This document shows, piece by piece, positions 1 to 7,692 of a stretch of DNA of 34,352 bases; the first letter of the stretch is position 1; each line of letters starts with the position of its first letter. The position numbers were made by a program, and so were the translations under genes. Origin of the DNA: an uncultured Prevotellaceae bacterium (GTDB lineage Bacteria > Bacteroidota > Bacteroidia > Bacteroidales > Bacteroidaceae); the NCBI GenBank assembly GCA_946540735.1, contig CAMNIN010000043.1:1-34352 (forward strand), read 5' to 3'. Under the pieces are notes generated by a model. It searched no databases. It worked only from the letters and a program-made list of their open reading frames with translations, and was not told the DNA's origin.

Positions 1-669
1 ATCCTTCAGGATATCCATCGACTTGATGTCGGTGGGGTTGATATCAGAGAGCTGTCCCATGAAGGGGATACCGTCGAGAACGATCAGCGGGTCGTTGCTG
101 GCACTCAGAGAGCGCTGACCACGGATACGGATCTGCATTTCCTCGCCTGGTTTGGAAGATGTCTGTGTCATGAGCACACCAGCCACACGACCCTGGAGAG
201 CCTGTGCGGCATTGGTAGCAGCGATCTGGTTGAGTTTTTCACCATTGACGTTAGCCACCGAACCAGTGACGGCCTCACGGCGTTGTGTACCGTAACCGAT
301 GACCACCACCTCATTGAGGTTGCCGCCCTCGGCCTCAAGAACGATGTTAAGGTTGGACTGATTTCCCACCTTCACTTCTTGCGTGACATAACCCACGTAG
401 GAGACGACCAAGGTAGCTCCCGGTTTGACGTCGATGGTGAAGTTGCCGTCGAAGTCGGTGATCACACCATTCGACGTGCCCTTCTCCAAGACGGTGGCAC
501 CGATGAGTTCTCCCTCGGAGTCGCTCACCCTACCTGTCACTTTCTTGCTTTGCTGCACTTCACTCACGGCATTGGAATCCGGAGCAGCCATGGCAGCCTG
601 TGGTGTGGCCAGCCCAAAGAATGAGCAGAGCCCCACGAAACATACTGTTTTTCTCAAGTCTACATGCAT
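1..669 (-). CDS. SusC/RagA-family TonB-linked outer membrane receptor (N-terminal part, runs off left edge)
   Basis: Reading leftwards from an ATG at 669, 223 codons stay open to the window edge, so only the N-terminus is present. Residues 1 to about 29 form a signal peptide with an Ala-rich cleavage region. About residues 43-118 match the carboxypeptidase-D regulatory-like beta-sandwich found at the front of SusC proteins (KKVTGRVSDSEGELIGATV). A TonB-box-like NEVVVIGYGTQ follows, and then the start of the plug domain with the typical LQGRVAGV and IRIRGQRSLSASNDPLIVLDG patterns (each family-typical). These receptors import oligosaccharides across the outer membrane with TonB energy and a SusD lipoprotein, which would be expected beyond the left edge. 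The adjacent HTCS and GH115 genes suggest a glucuronoxylan substrate. That substrate is inferred. Confidence 0.95.
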   Translation of the reverse strand, partial: MHVDLRKTVCFVGLCSFFGLATPQAAMAAPDSNAVSEVQQSKKVTGRVSDSEGELIGATVLEKGTSNGVITDFDGNFTIDVKPGATLVVSYVGYVTQEVKVGNQSNLNIVLEAEGGNLNEVVVIGYGTQRREAVTGSVANVNGEKLNQIAATNAAQALQGRVAGVLMTQTSSKPGEEMQIRIRGQRSLSASNDPLIVLDGIPFMGQLSDINPTDIKSMDILKD

Positions 670-791
670 AGCATTTTTTTTTAGTTGATAGTAATTATAG
701 AGTATAAAATTCAGATTCAGTTTTCAAATTTGGTGCTGGCACTATATATTATAGGTTAATATGACCGGATTTTCATTTTAGTTTCATGCCG

Positions 792-799
792 CAAAGGTA
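792..799 (-). promoter_or_regulatory. Putative -7 promoter element of the susC-like gene
   Basis: The minus strand reads TACCTTTG, an exact fit to the Bacteroidetes TAnnTTTG element, and predicts a leader of about 115 nt before the ATG at 669. No clear TTTG element stands about 20 bp upstream, which suits a promoter that needs an activator. Confidence 0.45.
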
Positions 800-827
800 A
801 ATTAAAAAATGTAACATCAGATTAAAG

Positions 828-858
828 ATTGTTCCAAGGCTTTTAGAAATTGTTTCAT
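828..858 (-). promoter_or_regulatory. Direct-repeat candidate operator upstream of the susC-like gene
   Basis: On the plus strand ATTGTTCCAA (828-837) and ATTGTTTCAT (849-858) form a direct repeat with a 21-bp period, two helical turns. The site lies just upstream of the putative -7 element. The first copy is identical to a 10-mer upstream of the GH115 gene (7365-7374), in the same orientation relative to transcription. AraC-type regulators commonly bind direct repeats, so the neighbouring HTCS is the natural candidate. Binding is inferred. Confidence 0.4.
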
Positions 859-862
859 GCAT

Positions 863-895
863 GAAAAAAGGGCCAGACAGTGTCTGAAACCCTTA
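863..895 (-). terminator. Rho-independent terminator of the HTCS gene
   Basis: On the minus strand AAGGG-ttt-CAGACA-c-TGTCTG-g-CCCTT forms a near-perfect hairpin and runs into a T tract (A run at plus 864-869). The 5' arm overlaps the stop codon of the HTCS gene at 893-895. It separates the HTCS transcript from the susC-like gene downstream. Confidence 0.85.
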
Positions 896-3800
896 TGATT
901 CCTTGTTTTTGAAGCTCTCTGCATACTCGGTTGGAGTCATGCCGTAATGTTTTTTGAACACGGTGGAGAAGTAGGTTTGGTTGTTGAAACCGACGGAGAA
1001 AGCCACCTGTGCGATATTGACCTTACCCTCCTGTATCAGTCGTGCCGCCTGCTGCAGGCGATGGTTGCGGATGAACTCACCGGCCGAGATGCCTGTGATC
1101 TCCTTCATCTTCCGGTGCAACTGCGTGCGGCTCATGCCCACTTCCTCGGTCAGCATGTCGACATTGAAATCAGGGTCGGTGAGGTGCTTGTTGAGCGCTT
1201 TCATGATACGTTCCATCAGCACGTCGTTGTTGCCTTTCACCTCCACGTTCGACACCTTGTCTTTCTGTTGCTGCGCTCCTGTGAATTTACCACGCAAGCG
1301 TCTGACGTTGTCGACGAGGTTGTCGACGAGGATATGCAATTCCTCCATGTTGAAAGGTTTCGCCAGATATGCGTCGGCGCCTTTCCGGAGTCCTTCGAGC
1401 CTGTCGCTCACCTCGGTCTTCGAGGTCAGAAGGATGACTGGAATGTCGCTGATGTTGGGGTTGGCCTTCAGTTGGCGGAGCATGGTGATACCATCCATCT
1501 CCGGCATCATGACATCGCTGATCACGAGGTCGTACTTGTCACCGGTGAGCAGCACCTTGAGTGCTTCCCTGCCGTTGGCGACGGTATCGATCCTGTACCA
1601 GTCGCCCAACTCGTTCTTGATGTATTGTGCCACCTCTTGATCGTCGTCGACCACGAGCAGGCGGAAGTTGCGCGAGGCTTGTCTGCGCGACTGTCTCTCC
1701 TTGTTCGCCTTCTCGTCCTCGATCTCCTCGGGTTTGAGGTGCGCGTTGCCCAACGGGATGCTCACGTCGAGACAAGCTCCCCGCTGAGCGTCTGGGCGGT
1801 TGTAGGCTTTGATCTTCCCGCCATGCATCTGCACGATGGCCCGGCTGAGGTTGAGCCCGATGCCCGTTCCCTCGATATGCAGGTCGGTGCTGTTGTTGCC
1901 TTGGTAGAAGCGTTCGAAGAGGCGTTCCGTATTGTCTTCCTTGAATCCGATGCCGGTATCCAGCACCTTGATGACGGCTTGGTGCTCGTCTTGGGAGAGC
2001 ACCACTCTCACCTCTCCGCCATCGAAGGTGTACTTGAAGGCATTGGAGAGCAGGTTGCTGATCACCTTATCAAACTGTATGCGGTCAATCCACGCCATCA
2101 CCCTGTCATTGTCGTGCTCGAAGGTGAAACGGATGTTGCGCTGTTGGGCGTTGTAGTGGTAGAGCGAGCATATACCCGAGATGAAACCGACGAGGTTGGT
2201 CTCGGTGCAGTGCAGGTGCATCTGCTTCTTGTCGATCTTGCGCTCGTCGAGGATCTGGTTGACAAGCAGCAACAAGCGCTGTGCGTTGCGGTCGATGGTG
2301 TCAAGGTCGGAGATACTCTCCTGGTCTGTGAGGCGCGCCTTGAGCTTGTTGAGGGGTCCCATGATCAGGGTAAGAGGTGAACGGATGTCGTGAGTGGCAT
2401 TGATGAGGAAGCGCATTTTCTGCTCATCGAGGTCGGCCCTCCGCTTGCGCTCCATGTAATATGCAGCCAATACCACGGCACCCACAGCCAGGAGAGCGTA
2501 GAGTAGGTAAGCCCAGGTGGAAGCATACCATGGAGCTTCCACCACGACAGTGATGGTAAAGGGCTGGAGGCCTTCCTCTTCCTGGTCTTGCAATCTCACT
2601 CCGATCACATATTTGCCAGGGGGCATTCGATTGAAGGAGATGTTATTGACACCCTCAGCCAGAGGAATCCACGCACCCTTGTTCAACCGATACTCGAATA
2701 CGATGTTGTCGGTATTCTGGAAATCGAGGAGCGAGAACTCCATCGAGAAGGTGTTCTGGTCATAAGGTATCTCGAAACGGTCCTGCTGCACGCCCACGGG
2801 TTTCCCGTCGACGATGAAATGCGTCAGATGGATGTTGCGGCCCTTTTTCCCCACGTTCCCTTTCAGGTCATCGGGATAGAACGACACGATGCCCTCATTC
2901 GAACCATAAAACACCCTGTCGTCGTCGGCATGCACTGCGGCACCGAGGATAAACTCCCTCATCTCCAGTCCGTTGCCATGCAGGTAGTTGACCATGCGGT
3001 CCTTATGGGCATCGTATTGCCAGATGCCGTTGGCCGTACTCATCCACAGATTGCCTGAGCGCGAAGAGAGGATGGTGTAGACAGGGATGTTCCCGATCTC
3101 CTCGCTGCCCGGATAGGGCTTCACGGTGTTCGACTCCCGGTCATAGCAGTAGAGACCGCTCTCCGTCCCGATAAGGATCTGCCCCTCACGCTGCTCATGA
3201 AGCGAGAAGCATTTCATATCCTTGAGCTGCACATCCCATCCGAAGATGCGGAAACTGCGGTCGGCGGGATTCATCACGCACAGGCCGCTCATCGTGGCCA
3301 CCCAGAGCAGGCCGCGGCTGTCGACCAGCATGGCTTTCACCCAGTCATTGCTCAGCTTGCCTTTCTTGGGGTCGTTCTGATACATGCTCAACTGATACGA
3401 CTCGCCGCTCTCGGTATTGAATACGCAGATGCCTTTGCCGTAGTTGCAGATATAGAGGATGCCGTCGCCGTCATCCGTCATGCAGTTGATGCCCCAGCCA
3501 TCGACTTTCAGCCGGGGCGCGCTGACACCTGTCACTGGGTTGTAACTGTAGAGCGTGTTCTCGCTCCCCACCCAGTAATGCCCGTTTTTGTCGCGGTAGA
3601 TGCAGTTGGCTCCTGCAGGTGAGGCGGGAGCCGGGGAGATGCGGCCGTTCTTGTCAAACTGGTAGATGCCGCTTTTCTGCACGGTGCACCACACGCTGCC
3701 GTCATCACCCGGCGCCACACTCGACACGCCGCTGCCCAGGATGATGTTCTGCGCCGAGAAGCGCCAGGTATTGAAGATCTCCCGGCTCTGGCTGATCTTC

Positions 3801-4789
3801 ATCAGTCCCTTCTTGTAACAGCTCACCCAGAGGTTGTGACTCTTGTCCTCGAAGATATAGTTGACGTTGGCCGACCCCAGTCCGTAGCGGTTTTCCTCGA
3901 CTTTCCGCAGGGCTTTGCTGCCTTTCGGAATGACATAGAGACCATTGCCCGAAGTACCGATATAGATATTGCCGTTGTGATCGATGAGGGCAGATCGGAT
4001 AGACCCTTTGCCTTCGAGTTCTTTCAGGTCGTAACCGGCATCGGCCATTAGCCCGGTGGCATAGTCATATCTCAGGATGCCATAAAGGCACACAGCCAGG
4101 AACCCTTTCTTGTCGGTGCGGAGGAATGTCGCCACCGGGCCATAGGGCGAAGTGAAATCCTTGGTGGCTGTGGGATGCAGGTTGCTGACCTTGATTTTCG
4201 TGAGTCTCGACGTCTGCGTCCCTTTCCAGAGGGAATGCTGGTCGTCCTCGAAACCCACCATGAAGAAGTCATTCCCGTCGTTGGCCGACAGCATCTTCTC
4301 CGCCGTGATGACATCTTTTCCTGCCCGGATGGCAAAAAGTCCGTAGCCGGCCGTACCGACGAGGATATTCCCGTCGGTATCCTCGAAGATGCATTCCACC
4401 CTCGTTCTCAGATGATTGGGGAAATGATAGCGTACGAAGCAGTTGCGTTGGTAATCGAAACGGCTCAATCCCTTGGACCCGCCGACCCACAACCGGTGCC
4501 GGCTGTCGACCAAGAGCCGGGCCACATCATTGTCCTGCAACGATGTGGAATCATTCTTGTCGTTGAAGAACTGCGTGAAGCGGTAACCGTCATACTGGTT
4601 GAGTCCATACTGCGTGCTCACCCACAGATAGCCGAAATGGTCCTGCACGACAAAATCGACCATGCTGCTCGACAAGGTACCAGCGGTGTACAGTCTCCCC
4701 TCCACGGCCTTCAAGGGCATGGCGGTGAGGAGAGCGCCGCAAAGTGTGCAAACGATAAGATAGAAACGTCTCATTACCACGAATTTCAT
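893..4789 (-). CDS. Hybrid two-component system regulator (HTCS)
   Basis: This 1298-aa protein joins sensor kinase and response regulator in one chain, as in Bacteroidales polysaccharide-locus regulators. After a signal peptide (about residues 1-29) come many short beta-propeller repeats (for example DHFGYLWVSTQYGLNQYDG), then a Y_Y_Y domain up to about 750, and one membrane span near 757-778. The kinase has its H-box in NATHDIRSPLTL (His800), an N-box NLLSNAFKYT near 911, and GTGIGLNLS in the ATP lid. The receiver domain has LLVVDDDQ and phospho-acceptor Asp1092 in VISDVMMPEMDG. An AraC-type helix-turn-helix fills about 1190-1298. The propeller would sense an oligosaccharide in the periplasm. 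Met6 is an alternative start. It follows the GH115 gene by 60 bp and is probably cotranscribed with it. Confidence 0.97.
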   Translation of the reverse strand: MKFVVMRRFYLIVCTLCGALLTAMPLKAVEGRLYTAGTLSSSMVDFVVQDHFGYLWVSTQYGLNQYDGYRFTQFFNDKNDSTSLQDNDVARLLVDSRHRLWVGGSKGLSRFDYQRNCFVRYHFPNHLRTRVECIFEDTDGNILVGTAGYGLFAIRAGKDVITAEKMLSANDGNDFFMVGFEDDQHSLWKGTQTSRLTKIKVSNLHPTATKDFTSPYGPVATFLRTDKKGFLAVCLYGILRYDYATGLMADAGYDLKELEGKGSIRSALIDHNGNIYIGTSGNGLYVIPKGSKALRKVEENRYGLGSANVNYIFEDKSHNLWVSCYKKGLMKISQSREIFNTWRFSAQNIILGSGVSSVAPGDDGSVWCTVQKSGIYQFDKNGRISPAPASPAGANCIYRDKNGHYWVGSENTLYSYNPVTGVSAPRLKVDGWGINCMTDDGDGILYICNYGKGICVFNTESGESYQLSMYQNDPKKGKLSNDWVKAMLVDSRGLLWVATMSGLCVMNPADRSFRIFGWDVQLKDMKCFSLHEQREGQILIGTESGLYCYDRESNTVKPYPGSEEIGNIPVYTILSSRSGNLWMSTANGIWQYDAHKDRMVNYLHGNGLEMREFILGAAVHADDDRVFYGSNEGIVSFYPDDLKGNVGKKGRNIHLTHFIVDGKPVGVQQDRFEIPYDQNTFSMEFSLLDFQNTDNIVFEYRLNKGAWIPLAEGVNNISFNRMPPGKYVIGVRLQDQEEEGLQPFTITVVVEAPWYASTWAYLLYALLAVGAVVLAAYYMERKRRADLDEQKMRFLINATHDIRSPLTLIMGPLNKLKARLTDQESISDLDTIDRNAQRLLLLVNQILDERKIDKKQMHLHCTETNLVGFISGICSLYHYNAQQRNIRFTFEHDNDRVMAWIDRIQFDKVISNLLSNAFKYTFDGGEVRVVLSQDEHQAVIKVLDTGIGFKEDNTERLFERFYQGNNSTDLHIEGTGIGLNLSRAIVQMHGGKIKAYNRPDAQRGACLDVSIPLGNAHLKPEEIEDEKANKERQSRRQASRNFRLLVVDDDQEVAQYIKNELGDWYRIDTVANGREALKVLLTGDKYDLVISDVMMPEMDGITMLRQLKANPNISDIPVILLTSKTEVSDRLEGLRKGADAYLAKPFNMEELHILVDNLVDNVRRLRGKFTGAQQQKDKVSNVEVKGNNDVLMERIMKALNKHLTDPDFNVDMLTEEVGMSRTQLHRKMKEITGISAGEFIRNHRLQQAARLIQEGKVNIAQVAFSVGFNNQTYFSTVFKKHYGMTPTEYAESFKNKES

Positions 4790-4849
4790 GTTCTCTGATC
4801 AACACAAGTCATTCTCTTTCAAGCAGAAAGAGGAGATGAGAGGAATGCC

Positions 4850-7273
4850 TCACTCCTGACGTCTCGGCGACTCGTCGCCATGGAGATAGGAGGGGCGGTA
4901 TCCACCGCAGTCGACCACCACTTTCTCGAACACGATGCCCGGGTCGAGGGGTTCTATGCGGAGCGTGTGTTTCCCGGCACCTGCTTTCACAGGCACTTTG
5001 GTCTCCACCACGCGGCGGGCCACTGTGGGATAGTAGATGCTGTAGATATTCTCTGGACTCTCATTCAGTTTGGCGTTGAAATTGATGTCGACAGGTTGCC
5101 CGTCGTCAAGCGTCACACGGTAGCAGAGTCCTCCCTTGTTGAGGAAATCGAGCGTCGATTTCACCACGACGAGCACCTCCTTCACCTCCGACGACGTGTC
5201 GAAACGGTAGGTCAGCGACGCACCGTCCACCGCTTTGTCGTAAGGATAGACGGAGAGGCCGCTCAGGGTGCGCCCCATGAACGGGATGACCTGCCATGCC
5301 GCTCTGGCAGCATCCGTGCGCTGGTAGTAGTGCTCGGCCTCCATGGCCACCATACCGTTTCGCTCGCTGAAGACGTTGAACCCTTCCTTCACCTCAAGCC
5401 GCTTCACCCTCGGCATCACGTCGCGGGGACCGAAGTCATCGTTCCACGACCGGTAGCCGATATGCTTCTGGGTCATCATGCCGTTCCACTTGCCTCCTGC
5501 GATGTCGTGGTTATAGGCTGCGCAGAGGATGGAGTCGCGGCGGAATGCTTGCTCCACCTTGTCTGCCCACAGATTGGCATCGGGGTTTCCTTGTTGGTAG
5601 AGGGCCTGGTTCATGGCCTGTGCGTAATACATCTGGTAGACATTGGCCATGGCCTGGACAGGGAAGAGGATGATCTGCTGATAGGCATCCCGGTATTCGG
5701 GTTTCAAGGTGGCATACTGGCGCAGGGCCTCGGTCTCCAACTGGTTGTAGTCGGCCACGACCTTGGCCCATTCTCCGGTTTCCAGGTTATAGGTATGGCT
5801 GTCGAGCATCTCAGCGGTGATGCGCCCGTTGTACTTGCACACCAGATTGAGGATGCGGGCGGCCTCCGCAGCCTGGTCTGCTCCGAACGCCTCACGACAG
5901 AAACTGAGGGTGTGGCTAGGAATGGTCTCCCCGCCCTTCCATGCCATGTCCATGAAGAGTTGGATGGGATACTCCATGGGTTTCAGATCACCCACATTGA
6001 GCACCCAGATGCGGTCGATGCCATACTGCAGGGCGAGGTTGAGCTGTTCCCACATGTTCTGGATAGGAGTCACGTTGAGCCATTTCGAGTTGCGGGGGGC
6101 TCCCACGTAGTCCACGTGGTAGTAGAGGCCCCACCCGCCTTTGTGGGCACGCTCCTTGGCATTGGGCACACGGCGTACGTTACCCCAGTTGTCATCACAG
6201 AGCAGGATCGTGACATCATCAGGCACACGCATGCCCTTGTCGTAATAATCCATTACTTCTTTATATAGGGCCCAGACCTGAGGCGTCTCCTTGGCCGGGC
6301 GGCCGGTCACCTCGCGGATGATCTTGCGCTGGTTGTTGACCACATCGAGCAACAGCCGGGTGTCGGCCTCCTCGCTCATGGCTTCGTCGCCGTCACCCCG
6401 CATACCGATGGTGACGATATCCTCGGTGCCTTTCATCCGCTCGATGCCCTCGCGGAAGAATTGGTCGAGCACTTTCTTGTTGGTATGATAATTCCAGGCT
6501 CCGTATTCTTTTCTGTGTCGTGCCCACTCCTGATGGTTGCGCGCCATCGGCTCATGGTGCGACGTTCCGATGATCACGCCCATCTCGTCGGCGGTCTTCG
6601 AGTTGAGCGGGTCGTCGGCATAGAATGCCCAACTCCACATGGCTGGCCATAGGAAATTGCCCTTCATGCGGAGTATCAGCTCAAAGACCTTCGCATAGAA
6701 CTCATGACCTCCATATCCGGTGCCAAACGTGTTTTTCACCCATGAGGTGAGGCAGGGGGCCTCGTCATTGAGGAAAAGACCACGGTAGCGCACGGCGGGC
6801 TCGCCGTCGGTATAAGATCCCTGGGCCATTCCGATCCGCTCATGCCTGACCACGGGCACGTCGGCCCAATAATACCAAGGCGACACGCCGATCTGACGGG
6901 ATATCTCATAGATGCCATAGATGGCACCCCGCTTGTCACTTCCGGTGACCGACACGCCTTGCTGCCCGACGTTGATGATGAATCTCTCGCGGGCCTTCAT
7001 CTTCGGGTCCACAGTCACGGTGATGCGGGCTGCCTCACGATTGTCGGTCAATGAGCACTCGGCTCCACAAACCTTGTGTAGGTCCATGCAGAGGTCTTTG
7101 GCGGCCCGCAGCACACCTTTGTCGGCACTTTTGTCGACGAAGATGCCGATTTTACCACCTTCATTGAGCCACAACCCGTGGCCCTCGAAATTGACGAAGC
7201 TTTCGGCGGCCTCTACTCCCATGGCGAGGAAGGGTACGACGACAAACAACAGGAATCTCAGTTTTGCTTTCAT
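4850..7273 (-). CDS. GH115 family xylan alpha-1,2-glucuronidase
   Basis: This is an 807-aa secreted enzyme, close to the usual length for Bacteroidales GH115. A signal peptide covers about residues 1-22 (MKAKLRFLLFVVVPFLAMG). An N-terminal region to about 160 with GAIYGIYEISRQIGVSPWYYW precedes the catalytic part (about 165-510). That part shows the conserved stretches RYRGLFLNDEAPCLTSWV, LRMKGNFLWPAMW, GTSHHEPMARN, LLCDDNWGNVRR and GGWGLYYHVDYVGAPR. C-terminal accessory domains follow. GH115 enzymes remove (4-O-methyl-)glucuronic acid side chains from xylan, usually in the periplasm or at the cell surface. Catalytic residues were not assigned one by one. The gene heads a probable GH115-HTCS operon, so the regulator may control its own transcription. 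Confidence 0.95.
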   Translation of the reverse strand: MKAKLRFLLFVVVPFLAMGVEAAESFVNFEGHGLWLNEGGKIGIFVDKSADKGVLRAAKDLCMDLHKVCGAECSLTDNREAARITVTVDPKMKARERFIINVGQQGVSVTGSDKRGAIYGIYEISRQIGVSPWYYWADVPVVRHERIGMAQGSYTDGEPAVRYRGLFLNDEAPCLTSWVKNTFGTGYGGHEFYAKVFELILRMKGNFLWPAMWSWAFYADDPLNSKTADEMGVIIGTSHHEPMARNHQEWARHRKEYGAWNYHTNKKVLDQFFREGIERMKGTEDIVTIGMRGDGDEAMSEEADTRLLLDVVNNQRKIIREVTGRPAKETPQVWALYKEVMDYYDKGMRVPDDVTILLCDDNWGNVRRVPNAKERAHKGGWGLYYHVDYVGAPRNSKWLNVTPIQNMWEQLNLALQYGIDRIWVLNVGDLKPMEYPIQLFMDMAWKGGETIPSHTLSFCREAFGADQAAEAARILNLVCKYNGRITAEMLDSHTYNLETGEWAKVVADYNQLETEALRQYATLKPEYRDAYQQIILFPVQAMANVYQMYYAQAMNQALYQQGNPDANLWADKVEQAFRRDSILCAAYNHDIAGGKWNGMMTQKHIGYRSWNDDFGPRDVMPRVKRLEVKEGFNVFSERNGMVAMEAEHYYQRTDAARAAWQVIPFMGRTLSGLSVYPYDKAVDGASLTYRFDTSSEVKEVLVVVKSTLDFLNKGGLCYRVTLDDGQPVDINFNAKLNESPENIYSIYYPTVARRVVETKVPVKAGAGKHTLRIEPLDPGIVFEKVVVDCGGYRPSYLHGDESPRRQE

Positions 7274-7318
7274 AAACGATCACAGATTATCGGAGTTGTA
7301 AAAATTAAGTTAACAATG

Positions 7319-7326
7319 CAAAATTA
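7319..7326 (-). promoter_or_regulatory. Putative -7 promoter element of the GH115-HTCS operon
   Basis: The minus strand reads TAATTTTG, an exact TAnnTTTG match, with transcription predicted to start about 40 nt before the ATG at 7273. Upstream at -33 spacing is only a T-rich TTTT rather than TTTG. Confidence 0.5.
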
Positions 7327-7349
7327 GCGTTTTTCCACGCATTTATAAA

Positions 7350-7374
7350 ATAGTTCCAAAAAAAATTGTTCCAA
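7350..7374 (-). promoter_or_regulatory. Candidate HTCS operator upstream of GH115
   Basis: Plus-strand ATAGTTCCAA (7350-7359) and ATTGTTCCAA (7365-7374) form a direct repeat with a 15-bp period next to the predicted -33 region. The second copy is identical to the 10-mer at 828-837 upstream of the susC-like gene. Regulator binding is inferred from position and sharing only. Confidence 0.4.
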
Positions 7375-7459
7375 TGAAACAAAATCAAAAGCAATGGAGA
7401 CTATTTTCTGAAACATATTCATCACTGCGTCATCTTGTGCGGAAATGCGCAATTCGTAA

Positions 7460-7491
7460 TTTGGCACCTTCCTGGCTTATTCGTATCTTTG
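7460..7491 (+). promoter_or_regulatory. Consensus Bacteroidetes promoter
   Basis: TTTG at 7460-7463, a 20-bp spacer and TATCTTTG at 7484-7491 fit the consensus exactly. Transcription would start near 7497 and could read into the 652-aa gene through a leader of about 195 nt. Confidence 0.6.
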
Positions 7492-7618
7492 CATGGATAT
7501 GTGCGAAAAAGAGCTTTTGACGACCGTCTGATCAAAGACATCATCGACGATGTGATCAAAACTTCGGATAATATGGTCTAAATCTTTTCAAAAACTCGGT
7601 TATATCAAAAAAATTCTG

Positions 7619-7626
7619 TATATTTG
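7619..7626 (+). promoter_or_regulatory. Second putative promoter of the 652-aa gene
   Basis: TATATTTG matches TAnnTTTG and places a start near 7633, about 60 nt before the ATG at 7693. The -33 position holds only TCGG, so this promoter is weaker on paper than the one at 7460-7491. Confidence 0.4.
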
Positions 7627-7692
7627 CACATCAAATGAAGGAAGGCCCGCCTCTATCTTCACGGATTGGAAAAGCAACCCCACACTACGAAT

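Noticed and set aside
947..2380. 477-codon plus-strand open frame
   Set aside because: It lies antisense to the kinase, receiver and AraC domains of the HTCS, whose motifs are unmistakable. Its translation has no domain character and results from GC-rich codon use.
4880..6268. 462-codon plus-strand open frame
   Set aside because: It is antisense to the GH115 gene and rich in His and Val, typical of a shadow frame.
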